The translations under genes were made by a program, and so were the position numbers. 64,000 bases of DNA from Christensenellaceae bacterium (GTDB lineage Bacteria; Bacillota; Clostridia; Christensenellales; DTU072), in assembly GCA_031259085.1 (NCBI GenBank), contig JAIRMA010000061.1:1-64000 (forward strand), written 5' to 3'. This document shows positions 46,875 to 54,072 of this stretch, one piece after another. The notes under the pieces were generated by a model that was not told where the DNA came from, ran no database searches, and saw only the letters and a list, made by a program, of their open reading frames with translations. The number at the start of each line of letters is the position of its first letter. The first letter of the stretch is position 1.

Positions 46875-46951
46875 GGGCTTTTAGCTCAGTTGGTCAGAGC
46901 GGTCGGCTCATAACCGATTGGTCCGCGGTTCGAGTCCGTGAAAGCCCACCA
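46875..46951 (+). tRNA. tRNA with CAT anticodon (elongator Met or Ile2)
   Basis: The acceptor stem GGGCTTT pairs with AAAGCCC. The anticodon loop CTCATAA carries CAT, the T loop is TTCGAGT, and CCA is encoded. The position before Asp and Phe resembles Met-Asp-Phe clusters in Bacillota, favouring elongator Met, but an Ile tRNA modified by TilS cannot be excluded. It lacks initiator features (G-C run in the anticodon stem, unpaired base 1). Confidence 0.9.
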
Positions 46952-46967
46952 ATATCTTTTTACATGC

Positions 46968-47044
46968 GGTCCGGTAGTTCAGATGGTTAGAATGCTAGCC
47001 TGTCACGCTAGAGGTCGAGGGTTCGACTCCCTTCCGGATCGCCA
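46968..47044 (+). tRNA. tRNA-Asp (anticodon GTC)
   Basis: It begins GGTCCGGTAGTTCAG, typical of tRNA-Asp. The anticodon loop CTGTCAC carries GTC, the T loop is TTCGACT, and the end is CCGGATCG plus encoded CCA. Confidence 0.96.
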
Positions 47045-47051
47045 TTCTTTT

Positions 47052-47127
47052 GCCTTGATAGCTCAGTCGGTAGAGCAATGGACTGAAAATCCATGTGTCG
47101 GTGGTTCAATTCCACCTCAAGGCACCA
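47052..47127 (+). tRNA. tRNA-Phe (anticodon GAA)
   Basis: The acceptor stem GCCTTGA pairs with TCAAGGC. The anticodon loop CTGAAAA carries GAA, the T loop is TTCAATT, and CCA is encoded. Confidence 0.96.
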
Positions 47128-47147
47128 TCCTAAGTTTTTCTGGTTAT

Positions 47148-47223
47148 GCTGGCTTAGCTCAACAGGCAGAGCAGCTGATTTGTAATCAGCAGGTTGATGG
47201 TTCGATTCCGTTAGCCAGCTCCA
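47148..47223 (+). tRNA. tRNA-Thr (anticodon TGT)
   Basis: The acceptor stem GCTGGCT pairs with AGCCAGC. The anticodon stem CTGAT/ATCAG holds the loop TTTGTAA with TGT. The T loop is TTCGATT and CCA is encoded. It is the last tRNA of the operon. Confidence 0.95.
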
Positions 47224-47251
47224 CTTTAAAAAATTATATGTTCTTATGCAT

Positions 47252-47287
47252 CCTCAAATCACAAACTTGTGTTTTGAGGTTTTTTTA
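47252..47287 (+). terminator. intrinsic terminator of the tRNA operon
   Basis: The stem CCTCAAA/TTTGAGG is extended inward by CACAA/TTGTG, and seven or more T follow. It lies 28 bases after tRNA-Thr. Confidence 0.88.
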
Positions 47288-47409
47288 TACATTATTAGCT
47301 TAAAATTAATAGGTTATTCCTTTGTTTTGGTTTATATACTCTTGTGTTGATTTTCTGTCTGTTTAATTATTTCTATATTAATAGCGCTTCTTGCTTGCAT
47401 TTGTCCGTT

Positions 47410-47519
47410 ATATCCTAATTTTACTTGACAAAACCTGTATAAAATTATAAAATATATAATGTTGTTTATATGCTTATAATTTTGTCTGTCAAAAGCATCT
47501 ATATAACAAATTAGGATAT
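47410..47519. repeat. 12-bp inverted repeat flanking the surface-operon promoter
   Basis: ATATCCTAATTT (47410-47421) and its exact complement AAATTAGGATAT (47508-47519) enclose 86 bases that contain the promoter. The left arm lies upstream of the -35 box, so the pair cannot form a hairpin in the mRNA. It could be a recombinase-inverted switch or a pair of regulator sites. Confidence 0.6.
47425..47453 (+). promoter_or_regulatory. promoter of the c-di-GMP-controlled surface operon
   Basis: A perfect TTGACA (47425-47430) is followed after 17 bases by TAAAAT (47448-47453). A second TTGACA on the minus strand (47492-47487) has TATAAA after 16 bases (47470-47465), so two face-to-face promoters may lie between the inverted repeats. 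Confidence 0.7.
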
Positions 47520-47539
47520 CATAATTTCTTATATGTCAA

Positions 47540-47611
47540 AAGCAAACCAGGTGAAAGCCTGCGACGCAAAACTAAAGGATCTACGTCATAAAGATACGAT
47601 AGCCAGTTGCC
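47540..47611 (+). ncRNA. c-di-GMP-I (GEMM-I) riboswitch aptamer
   Basis: The aptamer senses cyclic di-GMP. The GEMM-I core is clear: GCAAACC, a short stem CAGG/CCTG capped by a GAAA-type loop, then GACGCAAA, a second hairpin arm (47577-47600), and ATAGCCAGTTGCC. The closing P1 helix pairs GCAA (47542-47545) with TTGC (47607-47610). The aptamer overlaps the terminator stem that follows, so it can control read-through. It sits between the promoter and four surface-protein genes. Confidence 0.93.
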
Positions 47612-47641
47612 AATCGCGTTTGTTGTAACACTGGCTTTTTT
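47602..47641 (+). terminator. riboswitch-controlled terminator
   Basis: GCCAGT (47602-47607) pairs with ACTGGC (47630-47635), followed by six T (47636-47641). The 5' arm is the conserved 3' end of the aptamer and overlaps the P1 strand. Ligand binding that holds P1 closed should prevent terminator formation. This predicts that c-di-GMP switches the operon on; it is inference from mutually exclusive pairing. Confidence 0.8.
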
Positions 47642-47704
47642 CATGTAACCTGGAAAAAGTAATTAGAGTAAATTAGTGTTATCTCTATTATTGATGGAGG
47701 CCAC

Positions 47705-47932
47705 ATGGGACCTAAAAACTCAATCAAATTATTGCTCTCATCTGTTGTCCATAATTCAATATCAAAAATGTTTTGCCTCGTAAGATTTAAATCCTACTTA
47801 AAGTTAACTAAATTTAGGGATTTCCTTTTTTGTTTACATGCACAAAATACTGAGTTTTTGGACAATCTGCATATTAATCTAAACATTTCTTCAGATCGTA
47901 ATAATTTCAGGAGCTTAGCCTTATATTCATGA
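47705..47932 (+). CDS. small basic protein or leader ORF of 75 residues
   Basis: I do not recognise this protein. It starts at ATG with GGAGG only four bases upstream, and its TGA overlaps the next ATG in an ATGA tetramer, which suggests translational coupling. The sequence is basic in the first 40 residues, has no signal peptide, and contains two Cys. It could be a real small protein or a leader whose translation opens the start of the 1316-residue gene, which lacks a well-placed ribosome binding site of its own. Confidence 0.6.
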   Translation: MGPKNSIKLLLSSVVHNSISKMFCLVRFKSYLKLTKFRDFLFCLHAQNTEFLDNLHINLNISSDRNNFRSLALYS

Positions 47933-50900
47933 TAAAGCGGTTTTTTACACTACATATATATTCAATCGTTTTATTGATTATTATATTAACAGCTTTTGCT
48001 TTCATAGGCGCTTCTGTATATGCTGCAATCAATAGCACTATAGACTTCAATGACATCTATCTTGCTGGTACTGACGTTTTTTATTTTGATTCAAATGAGT
48101 CATCCTATAGCAAAGATTATTCCGTCACTACTGCATCAACATCTGTGTCTGTCACAATTAAGCGTAATGACAAAACTAATGATCATGTGTACACAAAACT
48201 TGATTTGTTGGTGTTTTCTGACGGAATAGAGGCCACATATACTGCAACAGGTGTGACCTCTAAGCACACTAATGTTTCCTTAAGCTCAAAAACCTACAAA
48301 AATTGCTCTATCATTGAAAATATTACATTTAAAACCACTGCATATTCAATTGCTATTTCAACACCTCCTACTAATCAAACTATTAATGTGGTTGTAATCC
48401 CACGCGCTGAATATTATTACGAGACACCTAATGCGAATGGTACTTATCAGGGGCATACTGCAGTCACACCAAACCGGTATGTTGTAGATTTATTCGATTT
48501 AGAAATGTTGAATACAGAAGAACGCTATAATTTTTATTTAGATCCGAATGTGCCAATGCATAGACAACAATATTATAAAAATGTTTATTTCTTAAGCGAT
48601 ATAATTGTTAATCGCGAGTTGATTATAAACTATCCTGGCTTTTTAAATCTACTCTTTGCTAAAATCCAGTTATATAAGCCCTTAACTATTATGCACACAT
48701 CTGAGGGAATGTATGATATAAAAACATTGGGTGGTAAGATATATAATTCCACTGAAAAATTTACTATAAATACTCCAAAAGCTTATTATAGTGAATCTGG
48801 ATCCACTGACACATCTCATACGTCTTTTATATGCACCAGTACAACAAACTTCAGTAAAACAACAAATGTGGATTTCACAGACCCTCTTAATTCAGCGTTA
48901 TTAAATGCGGCACTGTCCGATGCAGTAGTTTTTGCACAAAATCACATCCCTTTTCAATTGCTAAAAGATTTGATTTTACCTAATGAATATCAGTCATTAG
49001 GCATTACTTACACGTATATTCTAAAGGACACCTCTCTTACCAACTTAGCTACTATTGGACATTTAGACAGAGATCTATGGAACGCATCATCAACAACACA
49101 ATACAAACTAGAAATAATCGCTAATTATGGTGGTACCAGTCTTTCAAAGACAATTGATATCGAATTAGTTGGCACTGGAATTGAGTCAATTACGTCAGCA
49201 CTTGCAAATGCATATTACAATTTAGGAGTAACAACTGGCATTTTATTACCAGAGATTGATATTCAAACTGCAACGGTTAAAAAGGATCAAAATAATAGCA
49301 CAATTTTTATTTCATCTCTTAAGCAGGATTTGGAAATGACTGATTTATTAGAAACATTTATATATGAGTCTAATTTAAGATCGGACATCTCACTTGTTTT
49401 GACTCCTGCCTCTCCAATTGATTTCCTATTTAACGATGAGCTTTATAGACGAGTTGACTTAACTTATTCAACTACCTATCAAAAATATAGGATCTCATTT
49501 AGTAAGGATCCGTCGACTCCAGATAATGTTACATTCTATAGTCTTGATTCTATCCAGTTCTTTGCCTCTCCTCAAACGCTGTTACTGCTAGCAAGCGAGG
49601 CAGAAATGAAGGTAATCACTTATAATCTTGACTTAGATAACAATCTAAATAATAATATAGAGGCTACTTCTGCCGTTGCAAAATTTTATGTGTACGGTAT
49701 TTCTTTTAAAGAACAGCAAATGTATCTAGAACGTTTCATAGAGAATAAATATGTCACATCAAAAGATCAAATCGTAAATCTTTTAAGGGTCGATACTGCA
49801 CTTGATAGAATATTTAATGGACCAACTGAGGAAGTCATCCCTTATACTTTTAATCTTAAAAGTATAACATATAATTTTTATTGTGTTGATAGTGATGACG
49901 CAGATTATTTAGTAGATTTAAATAATACATATGATGCAAAAGCTACTTATTTTGCTACTATTATAAATAATAATTCTCACACAATAAATCCTTCTGCGCC
50001 CCCAGGGGACGATACTTATAATTCATTTTTCATTTTTGATACAACTAATAGCACGATGGAGCTAGCCAATGATGTTTATTTAAACATCCCTGATGGGACT
50101 TCCATGATAATAAAAATTGATCTTACTTATGAACAAAATGTTGTATTGCCACATGGAGTAGGTGACTATTCTACTTATCGCAGATTCATAATCCCCAAAG
50201 AAGGACTTGGGGGCAATGATTCTACAAAATATTTATTAGGCGACACTTTTGCTGAATATTTTAACAATTTAGTTAATGGAATGTTAATTGATTCAACCTT
50301 AAGCCTTTTTACTGATGGCGTCGAAACTACACCAGGCACTGCGTTTATGTTAAAACCTGATTCCTCAGATGATATAATTGGACTCAGAATGAGTATCGTC
50401 AATGATTCTGAGGTTGGAGCATACTGCAAAATTTTACAACCCGATTCAGTAAACCATCCATATTGGTGGCAAATTGAGATTGATATAGATAAAATACCTG
50501 CATACAATTCCGTAGTCAACGTTTCTGCCGAGTTTTTTATAATAGTAAATAATGCAGAAACCCCATTGTCAGAGCAATTATATTCTTTTATAATCCCTGG
50601 CATATATAGAGTAGGTGCTTCAGCTGAATTCAAATCTACACAATTATACGAACTAATAATCTCAATCAAAGATAATTCTAACAACTATTTGTATGGGTAT
50701 TATGAATCACAACAAGGAGACAAGTACCTTTTAGTTGACTACGCTCAAAAAGATGTTGATACATTAGAAATCACACAAGCGGCTTTAGATTCGCAACCTA
50801 GTGGGGCTGTGCCCGCTAGTGGACTTGATCTTAGTGGCATGGAATACCTTATTAATACGAAAAAATTAATATTTAAAAATGTTAGAAAAATTATAAGCTT

Positions 50901-51879
50901 CGAGCCGTTTAATCGTATTGACACTTCAATCATAACCGAATTGACTCTTGATAATTGCAGTCTCACAGATGCTTTATTGAATCCTGCTTATTTGGCTAAT
51001 TTGCAAACTCTCACGTACGTTAATTTAAATAATAACCCTAATATCACGAGGCTGTCATTACCAAGTGGCACGAAGAGTGATCCTGTATACACCCCCTATT
51101 TTTATAGGTCAGTGGAAATATTCTCTTTAGATAAAACAGGGATCCGTGAAATTCTTGACATTACAAAATATCCGTACATAACAGATTTGTATGTAAGAGA
51201 TACACCTATTCCATTTTACGAGCCTCTCGTCTCTTTAAAATATTTAAAGCGTCTATACTTAGATTGGACACAGACTACAAGGAATGACAGCTTTTATTTT
51301 AACGAAAATTTACCCTCTACTTCATATGATGCAAGTGTTAATAATTATTTATACGCAAACGGTGTTGTAAATATTCCTGAGTATGTGACACTAATAATCA
51401 AAGGTGTGTCAATTTATTATAAACCATCGGCTGGGGTTAGTGACGCTCTCATGGCAATTGGAGAAAATGAATTCATTCCTTATGACTTATATGAGGCCGC
51501 TATAATACTAAATAGCATCTATGTTTTTCGTCAACATTATAATTATTTAGCTTTTCCTGCTAAAGTATTTTCAAAAAACTATCAGATTGGAGGCACATCA
51601 AACGGTACTAGAACAGAAATCTATGTTAGGTATGCTATCAATAATACTCAGACCTCTGGAGCATCGTATTTGTTTACTGCAAGAGAATTTAATCATCATT
51701 CTTCGCCTACCACGACTTCTGACCCACATGCTACTACTGATACTACAACGACGGACGACGCAATAAAGTTTAGTACAACGCCAGCAAGCAATCGCCTTAT
51801 TTATATAGTAGCAAAATGCACAGTAAATTCAACTACTTCTTATAAGGCTTATCCTTTAATTTGGATGGGGTTGAAATGA
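47929..51879 (+). CDS. large secreted protein with C-terminal leucine-rich repeats
   Basis: This 1316-residue protein starts with a signal peptide of about 32 residues ending VYA. The bulk (about 35-950) is beta-rich, with no recognised domain and many Asn, Thr and Tyr, as in extracellular adhesins. Residues about 960-1120 are leucine-rich repeats of an internalin-like kind (LDLSGMEYL, ITELTLDNCSLTD, TLTYVNLNNNPNITRLSLP, YITDLYVRDTPI, LKRLYLDWT). The last 150 residues are Thr/Ser-rich. No LPxTG motif or C-terminal anchor is seen. Its ATG overlaps the stop of the 75-residue ORF. Being under a c-di-GMP riboswitch with two TasA-like proteins, it is probably a matrix or adhesion protein; this is inference. 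Confidence 0.9.
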   Translation: MIKRFFTLHIYSIVLLIIILTAFAFIGASVYAAINSTIDFNDIYLAGTDVFYFDSNESSYSKDYSVTTASTSVSVTIKRNDKTNDHVYTKLDLLVFSDGIEATYTATGVTSKHTNVSLSSKTYKNCSIIENITFKTTAYSIAISTPPTNQTINVVVIPRAEYYYETPNANGTYQGHTAVTPNRYVVDLFDLEMLNTEERYNFYLDPNVPMHRQQYYKNVYFLSDIIVNRELIINYPGFLNLLFAKIQLYKPLTIMHTSEGMYDIKTLGGKIYNSTEKFTINTPKAYYSESGSTDTSHTSFICTSTTNFSKTTNVDFTDPLNSALLNAALSDAVVFAQNHIPFQLLKDLILPNEYQSLGITYTYILKDTSLTNLATIGHLDRDLWNASSTTQYKLEIIANYGGTSLSKTIDIELVGTGIESITSALANAYYNLGVTTGILLPEIDIQTATVKKDQNNSTIFISSLKQDLEMTDLLETFIYESNLRSDISLVLTPASPIDFLFNDELYRRVDLTYSTTYQKYRISFSKDPSTPDNVTFYSLDSIQFFASPQTLLLLASEAEMKVITYNLDLDNNLNNNIEATSAVAKFYVYGISFKEQQMYLERFIENKYVTSKDQIVNLLRVDTALDRIFNGPTEEVIPYTFNLKSITYNFYCVDSDDADYLVDLNNTYDAKATYFATIINNNSHTINPSAPPGDDTYNSFFIFDTTNSTMELANDVYLNIPDGTSMIIKIDLTYEQNVVLPHGVGDYSTYRRFIIPKEGLGGNDSTKYLLGDTFAEYFNNLVNGMLIDSTLSLFTDGVETTPGTAFMLKPDSSDDIIGLRMSIVNDSEVGAYCKILQPDSVNHPYWWQIEIDIDKIPAYNSVVNVSAEFFIIVNNAETPLSEQLYSFIIPGIYRVGASAEFKSTQLYELIISIKDNSNNYLYGYYESQQGDKYLLVDYAQKDVDTLEITQAALDSQPSGAVPASGLDLSGMEYLINTKKLIFKNVRKIISFEPFNRIDTSIITELTLDNCSLTDALLNPAYLANLQTLTYVNLNNNPNITRLSLPSGTKSDPVYTPYFYRSVEIFSLDKTGIREILDITKYPYITDLYVRDTPIPFYEPLVSLKYLKRLYLDWTQTTRNDSFYFNENLPSTSYDASVNNYLYANGVVNIPEYVTLIIKGVSIYYKPSAGVSDALMAIGENEFIPYDLYEAAIILNSIYVFRQHYNYLAFPAKVFSKNYQIGGTSNGTRTEIYVRYAINNTQTSGASYLFTAREFNHHSSPTTTSDPHATTDTTTTDDAIKFSTTPASNRLIYIVAKCTVNSTTSYKAYPLIWMGLK

Positions 51880-53015
51880 GCATGAAAGAACTTAAAAAGA
51901 AAACACTAATAACTTCTATCGTGACAATCATTCTCGTAATATTTCTATCAATCGGCGTTCTATGGGCATGGTTTTATGATGAGGAAGTAGACGGCACAAT
52001 ACCCCGTCAAACAGGTGATCTTTATGCCAAATTCGAATTATACTCTGGCCGTGACCATAATTTAGATGCGCGTTTAGATCCCATAAATTTGTCATATTTA
52101 GGTGTTTCTAATATCACCAGAACAACACGTCTATCGCAATTTTACAATAAAACAAACGATTATTTAACTGCTGGGGCAGATGATTCTCTTAACTCCTGGC
52201 TAAGTCTAAAGGAAGGTCGCGCAGTATCCTATAAAATGCTAGCTACAGTTCTAAAAGATTCCCCGTCTGGTGTTTTTGAACTGAATTTTTCTAATTTAGC
52301 TCACTACTTTTATCTCAATCCTCAAAACTATTTAGATATTGTCTCTTATCCTAACACATTATCTCCACTAGCTAATTATCTTAAGACCCTAGGGACTACC
52401 AATAAGGGTAATTTTTCAACACTTATTACCACGACTGCTTTTCAAGACTATCTAGGTAATAATGTTGCTAGATTGATGTATAAGCTGATAATTGATGGCG
52501 TCAGAATATATTCAGATGAGAATGGGACTCAATTTACCGCGTTTAATACAGGATTTGAGAAAATTCTGACAACTAGCGTTGCAACTGAATCCACAAATTT
52601 AGGGGTGCCACAATTAACAATCCCTAAAACAGAATATTATTTACATGAATTGTCACATAGTGAACCTTTTGTTCAGGATATAGTGCTTAGTAGTGAACAA
52701 CTAATAGAGGTTGATTTTCATTTAGTTGCGATTGGAGAAACAGAAGCTATAGACAAATATACTAATTATTTGGCTACCGAAAAAACTTCTCTAGCTTCTC
52801 GTGCAAGCTCCTACATAAATAATATAGGCAACTTCTATGCCGTATTGAATGCCACACAAGTGAATGCACTATCTACTATTGCAAATAACTTTATAGATGA
52901 CATGTCTAATGTAGAAATTTCATATCTCTTAGGTGAAATTGTTGACGAACGCAAACTACTTTTTAATATTGATCGAATTACTGGATCTATTAGATCTATA
53001 GTGGATGGTGTTTAA
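51876..53015 (+). CDS. secreted protein with TasA/SipW-type N-terminus (379 residues)
   Basis: I choose the ATG at 51876, which overlaps the upstream TGA (ATGA). An in-frame TTG at 51861 would also be possible. A basic start is followed by a single hydrophobic segment and then VLWAWFYDEEVDG with QTGDLYAKFEL. This order (hydrophobic stretch, W-A-W/Y-F, D, then TGxLxxxxEL) resembles proteins cut by the SipW signal peptidase, such as TasA and camelysin. The remainder is not recognised. No SipW gene is in the window. It may be a structural fibre or accessory protein of the matrix. Confidence 0.85.
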   Translation: MSMKELKKKTLITSIVTIILVIFLSIGVLWAWFYDEEVDGTIPRQTGDLYAKFELYSGRDHNLDARLDPINLSYLGVSNITRTTRLSQFYNKTNDYLTAGADDSLNSWLSLKEGRAVSYKMLATVLKDSPSGVFELNFSNLAHYFYLNPQNYLDIVSYPNTLSPLANYLKTLGTTNKGNFSTLITTTAFQDYLGNNVARLMYKLIIDGVRIYSDENGTQFTAFNTGFEKILTTSVATESTNLGVPQLTIPKTEYYLHELSHSEPFVQDIVLSSEQLIEVDFHLVAIGETEAIDKYTNYLATEKTSLASRASSYINNIGNFYAVLNATQVNALSTIANNFIDDMSNVEISYLLGEIVDERKLLFNIDRITGSIRSIVDGV

Positions 53016-53899
53016 TGGAAGCTCTAAAAAAAGAAAAACGAAAACACCTAATAAAAATGTTAGTGCCTATTTGTGCAGCTGTTTCTTTGGTTGTGATTGC
53101 TGCCATTGCGATGTCTGGGCTATATGGTTGGTTTGCTTTCAGTGATAATGCTGTTGTCAGTGAGTCCACTTTCTTTGTTAGAACCGGAAATGAGCCTAAC
53201 ATTCAGATTGAAGCCTTAGATGTAAATGGTAATTTACTTGAAAACCCGCCAACTGTAATTAAGCCTGGTGACTATTTGCGCTTTCGAATAAGCTTATATA
53301 ATCACACAGGGACCACTGTTAAACGTTCTCTTTTAATTAATAATTTGTTTGTGTTATATCCTACACAAAAAACAATTGATTCAGTCCCATTTACTTTTGA
53401 CAATGAGCATGTTAATACAGATGATTACTATTTCGGTACTGGGATGGTTAGATTTGATATATTTAATACAACAAATTTCCCGAATCAGTCTAATAGATAT
53501 GATTTTTTCACATCATTTATGGCCCCTGCTACAAATGCTCTACGATACTCTTTGAGAACTACATTTAACCCCTATTTTGATCCAAATGAAAATTATTTAA
53601 AGATGACAGCTCTAAGTAATGCAACAGCTAGTGAAATAATTGCACCAGAAATGAATAACGTGCTTGCTACTCCTGTGCCTTTATCGATATCTAGTATAGA
53701 GAATATTACTGCATTCTCTATACCTTCAACCGCCACTACTTATGATACAGCGGTTGTTACCTATCTCTTATTATATTTTAACCCAGACTTCCCTAGTACT
53801 TCTTTATTTTCAAATCAACCTGTCGTTTTAAAAAATAGCAATCCGTTCTATTGGCAGGATTTAGAGATTTTTTTGAATTTTGAGGATGTTTCAGTTTAA
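53015..53899 (+). CDS. TasA-like secreted protein (294 residues)
   Basis: The start overlaps the previous stop (TAATG). The N-terminus is basic, then hydrophobic, then GLYGWFAFSDNAVVSESTFF. It is followed by TVIKPGDYLRFRISLYNHTG, the conserved 'xPGDxxxFxxxxxN' strand found after the SipW site in TasA and camelysin-type proteins. The rest is beta-rich. It is probably secreted and could assemble into fibres. The tandem position with the 379-residue protein suggests that the two act together. Exact family membership needs a profile search. Confidence 0.85.
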   Translation: MEALKKEKRKHLIKMLVPICAAVSLVVIAAIAMSGLYGWFAFSDNAVVSESTFFVRTGNEPNIQIEALDVNGNLLENPPTVIKPGDYLRFRISLYNHTGTTVKRSLLINNLFVLYPTQKTIDSVPFTFDNEHVNTDDYYFGTGMVRFDIFNTTNFPNQSNRYDFFTSFMAPATNALRYSLRTTFNPYFDPNENYLKMTALSNATASEIIAPEMNNVLATPVPLSISSIENITAFSIPSTATTYDTAVVTYLLLYFNPDFPSTSLFSNQPVVLKNSNPFYWQDLEIFLNFEDVSV

Positions 53900-53965
53900 A
53901 TAGCGTATTAAAGTTTTAACCATTCTCAAGTTTTTGTAGTTTCCCTTCTTAAATTCAATTTGCTA

Positions 53966-53994
53966 TTGCAATATTTACTCTTTTGTGTTAAAAT
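53966..53994 (+). promoter_or_regulatory. promoter of the large GPH transporter gene
   Basis: TTGCAA (53966-53971) is followed after 17 bases by TAAAAT (53989-53994). The leader is about 72 bases and includes GGAGGG shortly before the ATG at 54073. Confidence 0.55.
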
Positions 53995-54072
53995 ATTGTA
54001 ATATTTAATGAAGAGTTTTTCTGAATTTCTTTTTTTTTATAACAAAAGCATGTTGGAGGGAAACCAAAGAAT

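Noticed and set aside
46808..47303. Open frames of 60 and 121 codons across the tRNA cluster
   Set aside because: They read through tRNA genes; the tRNA structures explain the sequence.
50175..50684. 169-codon antisense frame inside the LRR protein gene
   Set aside because: No start signal or protein family; explained by the coding strand.
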